From Lasioglossum baleicum (taxonomy: Eukaryota > Arthropoda > Insecta > Hymenoptera > Halictidae): 64,000 nucleotides of DNA. The notes under the pieces are model-generated. The model was not told where the DNA came from and did no database searches. It was given only the letters and a program-made list of their open reading frames with translations. The position numbers were made by a program, and so were the translations under genes. Below, in pieces: positions 25,395-38,300 of this stretch. The stretch's first letter is position 1. Each line of letters starts with the position of its first letter. The stretch is from positions 14,818,001 to 14,882,000 of the forward strand of contig NC_134941.1 of assembly GCF_051020765.1 (NCBI RefSeq). Reading direction: 5' to 3'.

Positions 25395-25622
25395 TAAAAA
25401 AATTAAAATGTTATTACCACCCTTATTTAACCTTAGCAAATTATACCAAAAGCTCAAGCACCACTGCCAATATTTAAATTTGATAATAGCAAGCCTTTGG
25501 ATTTATAGGTGCAAAAAATTAAAATGTTATTACCACCCTTATTTAAGCTTAGTGTATTATACCTCAAGCAACATTGCCAATATTCAAATTTGATAATAAC
25601 AAGCCTCTGGGTTTATGGGTGC
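25395..25622 (+). repeat. Two-copy tandem repeat, about 116-bp period
   Basis: AAAATTAAAATGTTATTACCACCC near 25400 recurs near 25516; both units continue with CTTATTTAA, TTATACC, ATTTGATAATA and AAGCCT(T/C)TGG. Small indels in the middle. Confidence 0.8.
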
Positions 25623-28600
25623 TTCGTGACAGTAAGGTGTCACCGGTAACTCGTGGAAAGAAAAAAATCGCATTTTCAATGCAAGGACCAGGGAGGGAAA
25701 GAGTGTTCCCTTGAGGGAGACGATTTTTTTCCCCCAGTTTTCACCCTCCTTTCCCAAGCTCCCTCGCGGGCGTGGGTGTTCCGGGATGGGCCGACAGTAC
25801 GAAGAACAAAGGATGGGCTCACGGTCGGTTAATTTAATCTAAGCAAACATCATATAGATGGTACGTGAACGTGTTCCGCAGGGCAGCAGGAAGACTGAAG
25901 AGGGTGGAACTCTCTCGGAAGAAAGAGAGGGTGGTGTCGGGTAGAGAGGGTGCCGGAGAGGGGAGGGGAAAAGGATACGGCTGTGCAGACTGTGAATCTA
26001 GATACATACGTAAGTACAAGAGTATTCAAGACGGAGCTGAGGAACGATGTTTAGCATGTAGATGAAGATCTTGGTAATCAAGGGCTGCAGCCCCCCGGGC
26101 ACACTTCGTCAAGTCTTACTTATTTCTGGCCGTCCTCATGCGATCCGCGAACCGTCACGGTGCTTCCCAGCCCCACACACCAACCCTTTCAGCTGGCACG
26201 AGATCGCGAAGCTGATTTTTACCGGCTGGAAATTCCCTGTTTGAGGAATGAAGCGGTCCTTTCACTTTATTCCTCCAAAATTGTCCTGTATTATTTTTTT
26301 AAATTGAGTAGGTGTCTGTTTCCAGTCTTTGGAAGAAAAGAAATAAAATTCTGCCGCATTTTTAACGCGTGAAATGTCACGAACGGTGGTGGCGAACGTG
26401 TTAAAGAAATTCCCAAGCAGAACCGTTTCCAAATGCCGGAAAAATTGCGAAAATGCCACAAAATGAAATGGAACGTCTTTCCCAGCCTGAAGATATCGCG
26501 GTGATCGTGCGTGTTCATGTGGGACGAGGAAATAGCGGCCGAGTTAAAGAAGCGACGCGATTAAAACGACCGAGGGAATAAAAAGTAGGAGGAATTTCAA
26601 AGCGGGCCATTATCGAGTTACCGTTACTTGGCCAGCGCGATTTATTCGGAAAGCGGCGGTAACGAAGCCGAGCCGATCCCTTCCCGGCGAATATCTCGAA
26701 CCAGAGCCGTATCTCGTTCGAAATGATCGGGTCTCGTTGTCCGAAAATTCACCCCGTAATCGACGGACAAAAAGTAATTTCCCATCGAGACCGGGACAAA
26801 GGGTGATTTTGCATGGGGGGCTGTGCCGGCGATAGCCACGGGGGTGGCAGTGACCGGTGCGTGTAACGACCAACTCACCCCTTCTACTCGCTCTCACTCC
26901 ATATCCCAGTCTTTCTCTCTCCCTCGAGCCACCCTTCAACCCTGCCCGAGCCGGACGAACGTTTACGGTGAACGCCACGTGCGCTCTATGCGTGGAAAAA
27001 GGTGCACAAGAGGGAAAGAGGGTTGTTCGCGCGTGTTGCGTTCGATCCGAACGGTATGTGGGGCTCTGGGGCATTTTTCGTTCACGTTTTTACATCCCCC
27101 ACGCGCCCCTCGCACATCCCCAATCTGGTCAGACACTCGTCGATTCGCGATCCGCCGCGCCGCGCGGAATTCGGTGAAGAGGGTTTCAATTTCAAGTAGG
27201 CCTCCTGCACGCGGGATTTTCTCACTTCTCTTCTGTGAGCCGTGCCACCGGATGTGTCTGACTGTAGAACGTTGTTATTCTGATGCACAATTTTCCATAC
27301 AAAATATAAATAGGAAATACTTCAACATCGGCACAGAACAATAAAAATCTCCATCGAACCGAGGGTAGAAAAAGTTCTGAAAAAATACTTACAGAAGCCC
27401 GCGCGTCCCGAACAATAATCTCGATCGGTCCTTTGTCCGAGGACACGGCTGTGCGCATTATCCGGTGGCAGGAAGCGCGATTTTTCTCGCTTTTTCTCGT
27501 ACTGGAACAATAAGCCGTGCGTCGCGTCGCCCGATCGAAATTGCATATTGTTCTGCAACGGTGGTGTTCTTTCTGGGAAGAAAAAGGGACCGCGGAGGTG
27601 TCCAAGAAAAATCGCGGCCGCGGTGCCGCGCGGCTGACACGGCTGAATTTACCGGCAATTGGTAATGCGGCTCGACTGCAGAACAATAAATCGGTATGGG
27701 CAACTGGTCGAGCCAACGAGCCGTGTCCCTCGTTCGCGCAACGAGTTCCCTCTCTCTCTCTCTGTTTTCTCTCTTTCACTCCCTCGAGCGCGGAGAGACA
27801 CCGCAGAGTGGGAAGAAGAATGGATCAGCGCTGGAGAACGAGTGAGAGAAAAGCCCCCGGAACGACGCGACGGGTTCGTGGAGGGATGAAAAGCCAAAGG
27901 GTGGAGGGAAACGTAGAGGAGAGACTATCCCCCGACGTTCACCGCACGCTATTCTTCATACTCCATTATCCGTGCTCCGCTCCACTCTGCTCCATTATGC
28001 TGGCACCGCGTATAAACGACGAGTCGCGCCGCTCCGAGCCACCGTGGATGTCCATCAGACTCGCTACCTTCGCGAAACACCGATAAACACCGCTCTCTGC
28101 GGCCAGTTTGCGCGCGACACGCGGCAAAAACGCGTCCTTTTTAGTAGCCACGCTGCCGACCAACGAGCCCGAGGGTGCCGCGCCAACCCCCAGTCCCGGC
28201 AACCCCCGCCAGAGGGGATGAAAGAATTCCGCGAGCCCGGTAAAGGATTCTAGCCGGATTTTAGAGGGTTGGTTTCTGCGGCGCGACGATGCCGGAATTT
28301 AGCCCAGTGTTTTCCGGAACACTCGGAGCTAGATAGGACGCGTGGTACAACGGGGCTGCTTAGAATTTTTAGGGGTTGTTTCCTTGTATTTTATGAAATG
28401 ACTGCTTCGAATTTGGTCCAGTTATTCTTGGGACTGGTGATATAGATTTTGTTTTAATCTGTATTCTGATTGTTACCGAGTGATTTATAAATACGAGAAT
28501 TTACGTGGATGAATTATGAGGATTAGGGGTCGAGAGGAATTCGCTTTTTGTAGTAACAGTTACAAGGGTAGTTTCTGCGGTAGGAGCCCTGGAATTTGGG

Positions 28601-30159
28601 GTAGTGTTTGAGAGAACTTGAGCAGCGTACTACGACAGACTAAATACTATGCGGAGTGTCAGAAATATTTTTAATTTAATGATGAACGTTCTAATAGTTT
28701 TAATTTAATTTTAATAGTTTTAATTGTTCAGATTGTAAGGATTTCTCACAACAACAATTCTGAAAAAATGTGACATATTTTCATCAAAGACCAGAAAATG
28801 CTACGGAAAAGCGCAAAACCTAATTTATCTCGAGATAGCTAGAAGGCTGATATTTTACTCAGAGGGATTTCTCTTGGTCAGCTTTCGAAACGTTCGATAG
28901 TCATTGAAACACCTCTAAGGGCAGTTTCGACAATCCTAATCGCATTTTTAACTTTCCGAAATAAATTAGTGCACTTTCCTCGGAGGACATCACGTTCTTT
29001 GAGTTGAAAGATCGTCGACTGGCGTAATTCGCGAGCGATCCGACGTGAACGGAGTGCGTGGCGCTTTAAAATTTAATCACGTGGATCGCTAATATCCCAA
29101 GCAACCGCTCCGAAACAGTAAATTCGGGACATGTATTCGTTAGCGGGTCTGTACAGGGTGCGGCTCGAGCCAGAAGCAACCTGGCAGAGAGGAGAGTCTT
29201 CTCTCGGGGTCTACGTTTAATTAAATCTTTTGCGAATTTACATACACGCAGCTTCGTTGGGCGAGGATCCTTTGGAAGTGGTACGGAGCGGAGCGGCGGC
29301 TTTTGGGGGAACAGCTTTGTAGAGATTCGTCTCGTTACCTGTGTAACCCTTTACCTGTGATGGAAACGTCATTAAGAAGACCGATCTTATGTATTTTTTT
29401 GCGGCGGTCGGTCGGGGCTATCGCCGACCCTTGTTCCACGGCGGGGGACCAAAGTTTGAACTACGAAGAAGCGTAAAGCGATTAACCCTTTGCTGGCAGG
29501 AGTTTTGACGGTGACGCTCTTAAAAAACACCGTCGGGACGCTCTTCGTTTTTTATACCTGGAAAATACTATGGACGCCCAGACGCCCTCTTAACTGCTTT
29601 CGTTCGGAAACAGCGACTCGAAACACGTTCTTTACCTTTTTAATTTGAGGCCGATCGTTCAGATTTACCCCCTACATTAAAAAGATCCTGGATTTTGAAC
29701 GCTTTGTGGCACTAGACGATATTTAAAAAAATACTTTCAAAATGTTCATTCATGGTGCAATATGCAATGAATTGTTAATTTTTTATCGAATAAAAATGTA
29801 ATCCGAAGGCCCCGCGTTCGACGTGTATAATCGTCATTGCTTGATTTTAAATTCCGCAGTTGAGAGGTTAAAATGCGGAATTAAGAGAAGAATATTTTAA
29901 CTCTCAATTACGGCACAAAAATTAAAGTGAACACTACAGGACCGTAGAAAAATAATAGAACTTTCGGACGGACCAGGTCCGGCGAGGCAAATTAAGGATG
30001 CTTGCTGATAACGAAAAATAATCGCCGCAGCATTGGACGTACAGGAAAAATAGTTAAACGGCGGGGAAGAGGCGAAAGTGATCGATAGAGAAAAAAAATG
30101 GGAAAAAGTGGAGCCGGTATGAGTGGAGGGACGAGAAACAGCGACACGTCGTCGATCAT
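25623..30159. other. Gene-free stretch downstream of Runx
   Basis: GC-rich at 26.6-28.3 kb, AT-rich at 28.3-30.1 kb. A TTAACCCTTTGC string at 29492 resembles the outer end of the piggyBac relic at 33427, but no partner end is present. No gene recognised. Confidence 0.4.
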
Positions 30160-30174
30160 ATTTTGAAATACACT

Positions 30175-30180
30175 TTTATT
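30175..30180 (-). terminator. Candidate poly(A) signal AATAAA for Runx
   Basis: TTTATT on the plus strand reads AATAAA on the minus strand, about 1.88 kb past the stop codon. A T/G-containing stretch follows some 20-40 nt downstream. I saw no other canonical AATAAA on the minus strand between it and the stop, though ATTAAA variants occur. Confidence 0.3.
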
Positions 30181-31544
30181 TCGACTCGGTCAAAAACTAC
30201 GATAACAATAGGTTGGTAGATATGTATATCGGAAATCATTCTTGGGGGGAAATGCGGAGTGTTCGTCGTCGACGCGACCGAGGGGGTCGGAGGGGAGAAA
30301 AAAAAACGAATAAATCGTCGTCGACGCGTTGAACGAGCCACGGCCTCTCGATCGGACACCGTGGCCCACGAGCTTCGGTTTTTTCGGCTTTTTCTCGGTT
30401 TTTTTTTTGTGTTCGTATGCACGGGAAATTTCGATGTGAAAGCGTTCCGCGTGTGTCGCGCGGAATTTTTCTTCGTTGAATCTCGCAAGAAGCTTCTTCT
30501 CCCTCCTTCGCGCGCCAGATTTAATTACCATCCTCTTCGTTTCTGATCGTCGACTCGGCCCGAGCGTGGCCGACGCGTCGCCTAAACTCGCTCGAGTAAT
30601 TTTTTGTTTTCTCCGCGCGTCGAATCCCGCGAGTGAATCGCGACGCGAGTCACGCTCGGACGATTATTGCACGAGCCCGCAGTCAAATCGATCGCGTTAT
30701 ACTATGAAAACATAATCGCAAGGAGTAGAAAGTGCGTGCGGCGCTTCGAGCGGCGGCTGGCCGAGCCTCGGGAGAACTGCTGCTCCCGTTTCCATCCAGA
30801 TCAAATTTCATTTGAAGCTCGATTTTGGAAGCGTCCGCTCCGACTGCCAGATTTTCATCGATAATTTTAGTGGAGGAGGAATTCTTTCATCAAAATATAC
30901 TGAGTTTACTGTACAGGTAGCAAGATGTTAAAAGAATTGTTGGGGCACTTACGAATACATAAAATATGCTGATCAAATGAACCCTTTGTACTCGTAAATT
31001 AAACATTTGTTCGACCTAGAATTGATATAATAACTCGTAGAACACTTAAATGTTTAGTAACTGATTAGATACCAACATATTTAATAATGGTACAGCTATT
31101 TTTAGTGGCGCCAATTTAGTTGCACTGACAATATCAATGAAAAGCCTGGCAGTCGAAGTGTAAAATTTTAGTCAGTCGACATCCGAAGCAAAATAAATAT
31201 TGACAATCGCTAACGATGTTTGACACCATTCGATTGATCCGATTGATCGAAGCTATCGAACTGACACAACACCATTCCGGTCTACTATTATTTTTCCCAA
31301 CGAAATGTTCGTAGACAAGCGATTTTCGCAGACGAAATTGTAATTACCTATAAAGAACAATCCCTTACCGATTACACAACAAGCGAGAAGAATGATTTGA
31401 TCACAAAGCTCGTCCGCCGAATCCGGAGCAGCTCTCAAGGCCTCGATCCAGCCAAGCCGAGAGCCAGCCGACGCACCAGTTCACTCGACTTCACGTAGTC
31501 CGTCGACAGTGATGAATGACTCGATGAAACGACAATGCTCTATC

Positions 31545-31552
31545 TATGTACA
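31545..31552 (-). promoter_or_regulatory. Pumilio-like element in the putative 3' UTR
   Basis: TGTACATA on the minus strand matches the TGTANATA consensus bound by Pumilio-family RNA-binding proteins. A single 8-mer can arise by chance. Confidence 0.2.
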
Positions 31553-32054
31553 GTGTTATATACATCATCATCATCGTCACCATCACCGGGGTCGCGGTGT
31601 ACGCCTGGTTCACTCACACCGTATTGCACTCACATTGTCAGCACCCGTTCGTCCATTTTCTCTCGCTCGCACTCGCTCTCACTCACTTAATTACAAATTC
31701 AGCCCGGTCTAGAAGATTCGTTGAGACACAACCAGTGGAAAAGAAAACGAAAGAAATGGATATCGTCGTCGACCGGCCTTTTGTATTCTTTCGAACGCGC
31801 ACCAGACTCTTCTTCTTCTTCTTCGTGTCTCCGTTTACCGTAAATGTTTAGCGTGTGTGTTTTTAGTCGTATGCGTGTATGTCTGTCGGTCTATCGTTTC
31901 GTAATGCCCACTAATAGCTAGTTTTGCGCCCGGTGGTTCGAGCCAACGCGTCCCACAAAATCACAGTGTTGCCGATCGATGATAAGAACGTCAATTCGGA
32001 CCTACGGATACCCTACAAATGGGGCTCGTTCGACGAAATCCCGGATTCTTGGTA

Positions 32055-32398
32055 TCAGTAAGGTCTCCAGACGTTGTTGTCCGGCCTGACTTCCTCCTGT
32101 CTCACGCTGCAACTATCCGCCACCGCTCTCTGCTCCGGACTCTCCGAGTTCTGGAACTGGTTACCGTACAGCTGCGAGTAGAGGATGCTGGGCAGCACAC
32201 CAGGCGTCGGGAAATAGTTCCCGTAGTTCTGACCGAAACCCTGCTCCTCGTGCACAGGACTCTCCGTGGTGCTGGAATCCGTCGACAACGAACGAGGGGA
32301 CACGTAGTCCTGGTACCTCTGGGTCGACGTGCCAGACATTAAGCTGCTCAGCGGGTCCAGCGGGTCCGACTGACCCGTCGTCGTCGAGTCCGGCACCA
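32055..32398 (-). CDS. Runx: Runx coding exon 6: C-terminus with VWRPY Groucho motif and stop
   Basis: Encodes residues 375-488: LVPDSTTTGQSDPLDPLSSLMSG, an acidic Ser/Thr/Pro region, the hydrophobic motif GVLPSILYSQLY (441-452) and the terminal VWRPY followed by TGA at 32055-32057. The acceptor is GACTACAG|TGGTG; the split codon C|TG gives Leu375 and keeps frame with exon 5. The polypyrimidine tract is 17 nt or more from the acceptor rather than adjacent. VWRPY at the extreme C-terminus is the family hallmark that recruits Groucho/TLE co-repressors, so this exon fixes both the family and the reading frame of the whole model. Confidence 0.93.
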
Positions 32399-35300
32399 CT
32401 GTAGTCCCATAAAAAAGAATACCTTTTGTTTTTCAGGTATTTAGCGTTCGACAAATCGTACAATTCGTTCGCTGAACCAGGAACCAACAGGAGGACGTTT
32501 CATCCTCATTAGAAAATGGATTTTTCTGGTAAATTAATGGACTGCGGATTTTTATGCGAAATAGAAATTGTCCATATTCATTGCAAGATACAATTTGTTT
32601 CTTTTCTACTAATAATTAGACAGCGGATCTTTATGCAAAATAAAAATGTTTTGCGTTGATTGTGGGAAGCAGAAATATCATATAAATTGATTTCATCCCT
32701 TAGTGACTTTGTTACATTAAAAGCTACATTACATCATTCTTGAATTTCTGAAATCTTTTACTGTTTTATATTCCACCCAACCAATTCCTTCATAAATGCA
32801 AAGCCATTTGTGGCTTCTGAAAATTTTCAAAAAAGGGTGGAATATATAAAATTCGACAGAATTCAGTACAATTTTTATTTTGTTGAGATCTGAAAATACT
32901 ACTACCACTGGAAATATTGTATTTCATTCCGCTTTCTTAAAATTCGTCTAGAAAAATTGAAAATTGCATAAACATACGCAGTTTACTAAAATATTGAAGA
33001 TACAATACATTTTCTCATTGGTTCCTGTTCATTGTTTTATTCGGAGAAGCCTCCCCTACTGGACGCCGTTTATTTCACGTTGCTGCCGTGTACGGTTCCC
33101 GAGATATCGTCGCGTAAAGGACACCATAATATTTTTCATATTTCTTCTCTCACTCGGATCTCTCTCTCGCGCTCGACGTCGCTGACCCGCCTCAATCTCC
33201 CGGCACGTGCGCGGGTCAGTGACAGACGCTGCGTCATCAATTTTTACTATTACTGTCTAGCGTACGCATTCCGAAGAATTCGAGCCCATTCATCCCCCAA
33301 CTCCTGTGTATTTTAAATGCAATTTTCCGACACTTGTATCTCGGGAACGGGTTGAGATAGCGACGTGGAACGAAAACCATTGTCACGATCAGGATCCCCT
33401 CTACCTCTACGTCCACATTGCATTAACCCTTTGCACTCGAGGACTTTGTCGCTCGGGCGAACTAGCAACTCGTGACGATTTTGGCTATGTCAGGCGTGTT
33501 TTACAGGTACATACTTTAAAATGATTTTATACTCAACCAAACGTATACAAATAATAAAATTCCAATAATTTATTTATTTCTACGTTTTACAAAACAAAAT
33601 CTGTTAAATATTACTCTCCGTAATTGGTTTTTGTTTGATATTTTACAAAACAATCTCCAAGATGCATACTCGGTTTGTCAGGGCACGTATCACAATAATT
33701 TGAGGTTTCACGTCTACCGCCAGGCATACTTCGGTCAGAGCAGACCTTGCAACCCCTCTTTACCCCTTTCAGAACAACACGGAGCTTTCCATGGAACTGG
33801 TGTATAGCATGTCAAAAAAAAATCTTTTTGGCGCGTGATGTTGGATAAACAACAATTTTCTTGAAATTGTGCAAGTTTAACGATTTTTTTCAAGGTTAAA
33901 AAACGTTGGTACCATAAACTCTCTATTTTTCCGACATTCTGCAATGTTTCAGCTTCAATTTAAAAAATAATCATCGCTCTATCTCATTTCCCATCGGTTT
34001 GTCCCACTGTGGCGCCGTGGCGGCGCCGCTCGAGTGCAAAGGGTTAATAAATTTGCAAGAAGAGGTTGTCCAGTAGGAAATTTTGGATCTCGCGAGTCAC
34101 CCGGGGATAAAGTACGAGATCGACCGGAGCGGGGTGAAGTTAAAGCGGAAATCCTGAGGCTCGCGGGCGGCGGGTCGCGGCTATATAACGAACCAATTAC
34201 AGGGCGGAACGAGGAAAGTGATGAGACTTACGGGAAGATACCGCTGAGAACGCTTCCTGCTGCGCCGTGGATCCAGCACCGGTGCCGGAAGTAACGGTGG
34301 AACCCGCTGTCGAATCGGGCGCCGTCGGCGTGTTCATAGATGCGGTGCCCGCGAAAGACGCCAACGAGGACGTCGGCGGCGGCGGCGGTGGCGGAGGTGG
34401 CGGTGGGGGTGGGAACGACGCCTGTGCCGCGCACGACGACAAAGGCCCGGGAAGATAACCAGCGTAACCAGCCGTGCTTCCGTATCCCCATGAGTTGCTC
34501 GCAGTCAGACCGAACTGGGACATGTCTGAAGAAATCGGGCTGGTTCGTGTATCAGAGTATCGGCTGTCTTCATTCACTCACGAATACATTGAAAACAATC
34601 ATTTGGAACCTCGGATTGGAACCAAAAATTGGATTGGGACTGTGAGAAGTAAATCATTTCATACAGTTACGGGAAAAATGATGAAAATGTTACGGGAATT
34701 GTATCTTATTATTAGACAGCGGATTTAATGCATTTATTAGAAAAATGAGTAGGTATAATTTAAAACGGTAAATACATTGAAAGAATTTAACTTGACTCGA
34801 GTTTGTTGCAATCCGGAATGAAAATGTTTACTTCGCATAAAGATTCGCCGTCTACTTGCGAAGTAAACGAGTATACGTGAGAGAGTATCGAGGGAAAGGT
34901 TCTTGCAGGGCGACTAAATATAAGTGGAAAAGGTAGTCGGTCCGCGTTATTCGTCGATCTGAATCACTTTGCGAGTATGTACATCGACGAGCCGGTTCTT
35001 TTGCGCCACCCCCTTCCCCCCACGGGGGTTGGATTTATTTTTGCGGCGTATAGGCAGCATCCCCGATAGATTTTCCAATGAGTTACGGGGCTGAGGGCAG
35101 AAAGGTCGGACACGGTTTGCGAGGAGGGGTGCAGCCGGACAGAAAACGGAGGGAGGCTGCGTCGAGATCAAAGGGTTGGTCATCCCCCGCGTGGCTCTGG
35201 CCAACTCAAATAACCGAGCTAGCCTCGACCAGCGCCACCGGGTTTCCCCGTGACGATAGCCTAACCCTAAATACTGCAACCTAGCATGCATTCAGGTCGT

Positions 35301-38300
35301 TCGTTCAATTTTCGACAGGATGGCCAGGCTGGGATCGTCGCGCAAGGAGCGCCGGACTAATTCCACTTTTAAGATTAATTCCCGCTGGTCGTTTCGAACA
35401 TCAATTCCGCCGAGTCAATCAATCAAATCAATCAAATTAGTCGACCTTCCTCTCTTGCTCTATCTAAAACGATTCGCGATAATGAAAACTTCTCCGGCTT
35501 CGTTGAAAGAAGATTTTTAATTAGACTTTGAAATTCGGTCACTGAACTTTGTTCATAGGTTTTTAGAATGTAGCTTTTAAGGTTAATTGCTGTCGGTTCG
35601 TCCGATAAGTGGATTAAAATAATTTCGAATAAAAAAAACGGCTCTCGTTCGTAATTTAAAATAATACAGTTCGAGGGAAGTTCTTTTTCTATCGAAGGAT
35701 AATTTTACACGTTAGCAGACTTTGGAATTCAGCCACTATATATACTGTGTATAGGTTTTCCAGAATGGAGCAGGACGGTTAATAATATTTTAAAGCGATC
35801 GATCCGCTCGGAGGTTCCCGTATGTTCCGGTAAGAAACAGAACTGTTCCGGCGAATCGATCTAATGGCATCGCGAATCGAAGTTAATCAGAGCGGGGCGG
35901 ATATCAGAGAATCCGCCGGAAGATGTCCGTGGATTAACAGTCGCGTGTATCGGGGACCGCGGCGGACGCGAATTATCGATGTCCGATGTGGGGAAAAAAG
36001 TTAATAAAGGAAATACCCGGCGTGCTTGATACTTTATCGGGGAATTTTCCGCGTTATCGCGTGTTCAGGTCAGAAGGCGACTCATTAAATCGGTTCGCCG
36101 GCGGAATATTTCCCAGCGAGACTTCTTTCCTCGCGCGCGCGAGAAGATAATATAAAATCCTTCGCGTGAAAATTTCGTCCCTTGAGCCCAACCTCGTTGG
36201 TAATTTTCATTCTCGAAGAAACACAGTTATCTCGCCGAGAGAGAATTCTTCCGGTTCTTTGGGATGGGGGAGAACAAACAAAAAAAAACGTGAACTGAGA
36301 ACGTAGACTGAGAACGCGACGTTCCGCGTGCAAATTCGCGGATCCGGTTGCAAACCGTACAGTTGGAGAGAGCCCGAGAGTTACCACGCCGAAACGACGA
36401 GCCGCTCCCGACGTGCACGCCGCTCCCCTGGCAACCCTCCCCCCAAACCCCTCCCCTTTAATATAATATTTAATCTAGCTTTGAACAGGCTTGCGGTTTC
36501 CGCCTCTGGAGTCGAGAAGCTAGCTCGCAAGCCTACACCGAGAGCTTTGCCTGTATCCAACGGAGGCCAGCGGTGTCTGCGCTTGGAAATATTCCCAGCT
36601 TCCGGGGGAGCTCTTCTTACGATATCAGGAATGAATTTAATTTTGGAAACGGACAGGGCCGCGCCGTCGACCTCTTTCCAAAAATAAATTGCAATTAAGC
36701 GAGTTCTTTTTGCGGAGAGTGGACCCGGCGAAATGAATTTCCCAGCACTGAATTTAATACACCTCTTTCGCCACTCATTTTTTTAATGAATGTCGGTTTT
36801 ATATTTATTCAAGCTTTCGGAGTTACGCTTAATGATGAGGAGATCATTTTTCCTGTAGGATTTCGAAGGGATGAATCTTTCATGTAACATGGAGTATCAA
36901 CATTCGTCGTGCAGACAAGGCGATTTTATACTTACTCTGACAGTTGCCTGGCATCGCGTGCCTGAAGGATGACAACGGGTCCCGTGGTTGCAACGGGCTC
37001 GGCAACGGCTGCAGAGGATTCGGCAAGGGTTGCAAAGGGTCCACCAAAGGCGACGCGAAAAACGGACCACCCCTCTGCGAGGCAAACGCGAACGCATGGA
37101 ACTGCTGTTGCTGCCCTAAAAGAGACAACACTGCGATCAACCGTGCGCCTGTCCACTGGACCTACGGTGCTTGCAACAATCGCCTATGATTGCTCCCTCG
37201 CAATTACACAATTAGCTTGTAACACTCGCAGCTGATCTAGAGTAGATCCTCCAGTCCTCTCAAAGTACCGACAGACTAACAACTAGACCGCGGATCTTTA
37301 TGCAAAATAAAAATTGTCTGCGTCGATTAATAAATCATATATCGACGTCTTCGTATTTCAAAATGTTCCTGCAATTTTGTATTTCATCCACTCGATTTTC
37401 CTACAAATGTATGTAAAGAAAGTACGTGGTACTCCCTTTTAAATTATACCGCGCACATACGGCGCGTTGGTAATTAGTTTAATAAAACAAACACCAGATG
37501 GAGAAGGAGAAAGATATAGAGAGAAAGACTGATGTGTCATGATATAGGGAACACGCGCAACGTTTAACCTAAGAGAAAAGCAATAATTGTAAGGATTGTA
37601 ATTAGGCAAAGGACATAGGAAATATTTGACATTTAATGTCGTTTCTCTTTTTACAGGTAAGCCTTGTAAATAGTTGTAAATAGGAATATGAATAATAAAA
37701 TAAAAAATCTCTTTTCACAGGAGAAACTCAGTTCTGTTATTATTCCTGTCTTTACCTAATCATTCGGAGAATTAATTAACATTGTATGCATGAAGGTCCG
37801 CAGCCTACTAACAACAATGTCAATGATCCAGAAATCAATGAGCAAGCGGAAAGCCGAATGCTACAGGCAAATTTCTAGTAAAGCAAGTAGCCAAAACAAA
37901 AAATGGATGGTATCAAGATCAGAGTTCCGGTAGCAGCTGGAGCATCCGGTCCCCGCAGTGTCCGTCAATCGGCGAGGGTTTCGAGGAGCGGCGATCTCGA
38001 AAAAATTCGCCGGTAAATTCGGCAGGAACGGGTTTCGTGGGTGTCAGAGTATCGGTGGTGTCTGTGTCGGCTATCGAGTACTTTCATTTCCCCGGGCAGT
38101 GTCGAGCCGTCGGAGCCAGTGGCGAGAACGGGCGGGCGCAGAGCTTCCGACAAGGTAGAGCACAGGCTCGAACGGGTGAAACTAAACGTCGGACACGAGG
38201 GACACACGGGGATCGTCGAAGAGACACGTAGAGGCGCACCGATTCATTTTATTTCCCGGGTACGGTGTCGCCAACCCAATTAAAGACGTCCCAACAGGCG

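Larger units (their letters stand above)
30160..32054 (-). other. Runx: Probable Runx 3' UTR
   Basis: No convincing coding frame exists between the Runx stop and a minus-strand AATAAA at 30175-30180, so this stretch is taken as the 3' UTR. That would be about 1.9 kb, ordinary for a developmental regulator. It holds a CAT/CAC trinucleotide patch near 31560-31590 and a Pumilio-like TGTACATA on the minus strand at 31545-31552. The 3' end is inferred from the poly(A) signal alone; an earlier end is possible. Confidence 0.4.
32399..34231 (-). other. Runx: Runx intron 5
   Basis: This 1833-bp GTAAGT...ACAG intron separates the polyproline exon from the WRPY exon. It is largely filled by transposon remnants: a nested MITE block (about 32538-32987) and a 617-bp piggyBac relic (33427-34043). 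The relic's surviving reading frame runs on the same strand as Runx. Confidence 0.85.

Noticed and set aside
32161..32487. Alternative minus-strand frame overlapping Runx exon 6
   Set aside because: Reads through the exon 6 acceptor in a different frame; the VWRPY frame is the one continuous with exon 5.
33735..33944. Minus-strand 69-codon frame within the piggyBac relic
   Set aside because: It is in the wrong frame for the cysteine-rich domain; the genuine remnant is the neighbouring frame at 33611-33811, which has no start codon.
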